Source of the DNA: Streptomyces xantholiticus
GTDB taxonomy: Bacteria; Actinomycetota; Actinomycetes; Streptomycetales; Streptomycetaceae
Direction of reading: 5' to 3'
NCBI RefSeq assembly: GCF_014651015.1
Contig: NZ_BMWB01000011.1
Span: forward strand, 82,835-146,834
DNA length: 64,000 nucleotides
In this document: positions 62,171-64,000 of the stretch, one piece after another
How the letters are laid out: each line of letters starts with the position of its first letter
Position numbering within the stretch: position 1 is the stretch's first letter
The notes under the pieces: generated by a model
What the model was told of the DNA's origin: nothing
Databases searched by the model: none
The model's input: the letters and a program-made list of their open reading frames with translations, nothing else
Program-made: the position numbers and the translations under genes

Positions 62171-64000
62171 GCCCCGTACCACGCAAGACCGGAACAACCC
62201 GTTCCACCGGCCGCGGCCGTTCCCCCCGCAGCAAGCGCTCGGCCCGATCATCCGCGAGAACCCGCTCGACGCGGACCGCACCGCCTGCCAGAACCCACCG
62301 GCATGTCCGGCAGCGCGACCCTCGCGGCCACTGGCTGCTGCTTCTGCTCACTCTCGCGGTCGCCGCCACCGCGCTGCTGTTCAGCGGTTACGGGCGGCAC
62401 GAAATAGCGCCCGCCGCCGCCCCCGTACGCCACTGCGCCGCTGCCGCCCCCGCGGCGGTACGCGAAGGCGGCCCCGTTCTCAGCGAGATCGACGGAAAGC
62501 TGCGCAGCGCCCAAATTCCCGCCCGGACGGTCGCCCTCACCTACGACGGCGGCCCGGGCCCCTCCTGGACCCCGCGTCTGCTCGACGTCCTGAGGAAGCA
62601 TGGCGCCAGGGCCACGTTCTTCCTCACCGGCACACAGGTCGCGGCCCACCCCGATCTGGTCCGCCGAATCCACGACGAGGGCCATCAGATCGGCTCGCAC
62701 ACCTACACCGACGCCGACCTCGCGCAGGTCTCGGCGGTGCGTGCGCGCCTCGAACTCGCCCTCACCCAGAACACCCTCGCGGGCACGGCGGGCATCGGCA
62801 CCCGTCTGCTACGGCTGCCGCACACCAAGGAGACCGCTTCCCTGTGCGCCGACCAGTGGGAGGCGGGCCGCCGCGCGATCGACGACGGCTATGTCCTGGT
62901 CGCCGCGGATGCCGCCGACCGGAGTCCGGAGCAGGGGGTGATCCGCCAGTTCACCGGCTCCCGGGAGGCCGTCGACGCCACCGAGGAGATCTTGTCGTCC
63001 CCGGCCGACGGCCTGCGGTTCACGACCGTCGGCGCCTCGCTGCGGACAGACGGCGTCAGCTACCCGGTGACGGCGGCCGCCGCGGCGAAGGGCACCGCCG
63101 TCGTCTGGGCGCAGAGGCTGTCCAGGGGTTTCACCGACGCCATGGGCTGGCTGCTGGTGGCCGCCGGAGGGGTCACCGTGGCCCGCCTCGTGCTGCTGTT
63201 CACGGTCGCCCGTGTCCACGTACGCCGCACCCGGGCCGGACGGCGCCGCGGCAACCGGCTGCCGCCGGTCAACGATCCGGTCACCGTGATCGTGCCCGCG
63301 TACAACGAAGAGGCGGGCATCGAGGCGACACTGCACTCGCTGCTCGCGTCCACGCACCCGTACATCCAGATCATCGTCGTCGACGACGGGTCGAGCGACG
63401 GCACCTTCGAGATCGCCGAGTCGGTGAGGGCCCAGGACCCGCGGGTCATGGTGGTCCGCCAGCCCAACGCGGGCAAGGCGGCAGCCCTCAACACCGGACT
63501 GTCGTGGGCTCAGTTCGACATCGTGGTGATGATCGACGGCGACACGGTCTTCGAGCCGGACGCGATCCGCAACCTGATCCAGCCGCTCGCCGACCCGCGC
63601 GTGGGCGCCGTCAGCGGCAACACCAAGGTGGGCAACCGGCAGGGAGTGCTGGGCCGCTGGCAGCACCTCGAATACGTCATCGGGTTCAACCTCGACCGCC
63701 GCATGTTCGACGTACTCGAATGCATGCCGACCGTGCCGGGCGCGATCGGCGCCTTCCGCCGCCAGGCGCTCGCGGGCGTCGGCGGGGTCAGCGAGGACAC
63801 CCTCGCCGAGGACACCGATCTGACCATGGCGCTGTGCCGCGCGGGCTGGCGGGTCGTGTACGAGGAGTCGGCGATCGCCTGGACGGAGGCACCCTCCACC
63901 GTCCGGCAGCTCTGGAAGCAGCGCTACCGCTGGTGCTACGGCACTCTCCAGGCGATGTGGAAGCACCGCGGGTCGCTGTTCGAGACCGGAGCAGCAGGCA
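62167..64000 (+). CDS. matB: bifunctional polysaccharide deacetylase-like / GT2 synthase, MatB-like, 3' end outside window
   Basis: At least 611 residues. GTG 62167 overlaps the previous stop (GTGA). A basic Ser/Arg-rich N-terminus, a membrane helix (about 55-75), a NodB-type deacetylase fold (about 118-300), a second helix (about 325-345) and a GT2 synthase domain (VDDGSSDG near 404, IDGDT near 456, EDTDLTMALC, QRYRW near 585) follow. GT2 motifs are intact. The deacetylase metal and catalytic motifs are altered: TYDGGPG instead of TFDDGP, HTYTD instead of HTxxH. It should polymerise a beta-linked hexosamine polymer for hyphal adhesion. The symbol is by analogy. Confidence 0.85.
   Translation, partial: MSPVPRKTGTTRSTGRGRSPRSKRSARSSARTRSTRTAPPARTHRHVRQRDPRGHWLLLLLTLAVAATALLFSGYGRHEIAPAAAPVRHCAAAAPAAVREGGPVLSEIDGKLRSAQIPARTVALTYDGGPGPSWTPRLLDVLRKHGARATFFLTGTQVAAHPDLVRRIHDEGHQIGSHTYTDADLAQVSAVRARLELALTQNTLAGTAGIGTRLLRLPHTKETASLCADQWEAGRRAIDDGYVLVAADAADRSPEQGVIRQFTGSREAVDATEEILSSPADGLRFTTVGASLRTDGVSYPVTAAAAAKGTAVVWAQRLSRGFTDAMGWLLVAAGGVTVARLVLLFTVARVHVRRTRAGRRRGNRLPPVNDPVTVIVPAYNEEAGIEATLHSLLASTHPYIQIIVVDDGSSDGTFEIAESVRAQDPRVMVVRQPNAGKAAALNTGLSWAQFDIVVMIDGDTVFEPDAIRNLIQPLADPRVGAVSGNTKVGNRQGVLGRWQHLEYVIGFNLDRRMFDVLECMPTVPGAIGAFRRQALAGVGGVSEDTLAEDTDLTMALCRAGWRVVYEESAIAWTEAPSTVRQLWKQRYRWCYGTLQAMWKHRGSLFETGAAG

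Overview
The window is high-GC actinobacterial chromosome, almost certainly Streptomyces. The third codon positions are nearly all G/C, GTG starts and 1-4 bp start/stop overlaps are frequent, and many genes appear leaderless (a -10-like TAnnnT lies 6-8 nt before the start codon). The gene set also fits: WhiB, DUF1707, DUF6542 and DUF4245 proteins, ppgK, a SpoIIE-type phosphatase and a MatB-like polysaccharide synthase. It reads as core chromosome with one accessory catabolic island. No complete transposon, prophage, rRNA, tRNA or CRISPR array was seen.

Region 1 (1-6532): a secreted subtilase cut by the window edge, a PLP-dependent threonine-synthase-like enzyme, a small exported protein, an aldo/keto reductase, and a coupled AAA ATPase/TPR-membrane-protein pair.

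Region 2 (6692-23851) is the most interesting part: an apparent collagen and hydroxyproline utilisation island. It encodes a secreted M9 collagenase, a five-gene oligopeptide ABC importer and an M24 X-Pro-type peptidase. It also encodes every step from trans-4-hydroxy-L-proline to 2-oxoglutarate: epimerase, three-subunit D-hydroxyproline dehydrogenase, pyrroline-4-hydroxy-2-carboxylate deaminase and 2-oxoglutarate-semialdehyde dehydrogenase. An FCD-type GntR regulator completes it. A 16-bp motif close to AATGTGAMATTGTACT lies before each transcription unit. It occurs as two copies 20 bp apart before the transporter/peptidase divergon and before the collagenase gene. This suggests one regulon from extracellular collagen to the TCA cycle.

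Region 3 (24202-33488): Uma2 nuclease, YchF, DUF6542, polyphosphate glucokinase, IspH, exonuclease VII (xseA, xseB), nitroreductase, DUF4245, GlpX and WhiB. Strong hairpin terminators separate most units.

Region 4 (33676-49619): a DUF1707 protein; an Fe-S class I fumarase and a class II FumC on either side of a secreted SGNH esterase-lectin; DUF402; a SpoIIE/GAF/ATPase phosphatase preceded by an overlapping 35-codon ORF; a bifunctional penicillin-binding protein; an SPFH-RHH operon; PadR/ABC pseudogene remnants; and OxyR divergent from AhpC-AhpD.

Region 5 (49620-64000): decayed or orphan genes (49728-51010), an AI-2E-type permease pair, a secreted SLT-like muralytic protein, PhoH, an interspersed inverted-repeat element, UppS, a second aldo/keto reductase, an AlkZ-like protein, prepilin peptidase, DUF192, and a MatA/MatB-like pair. 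The deacetylase domain of that MatB looks catalytically degenerate. The last gene runs off the window.
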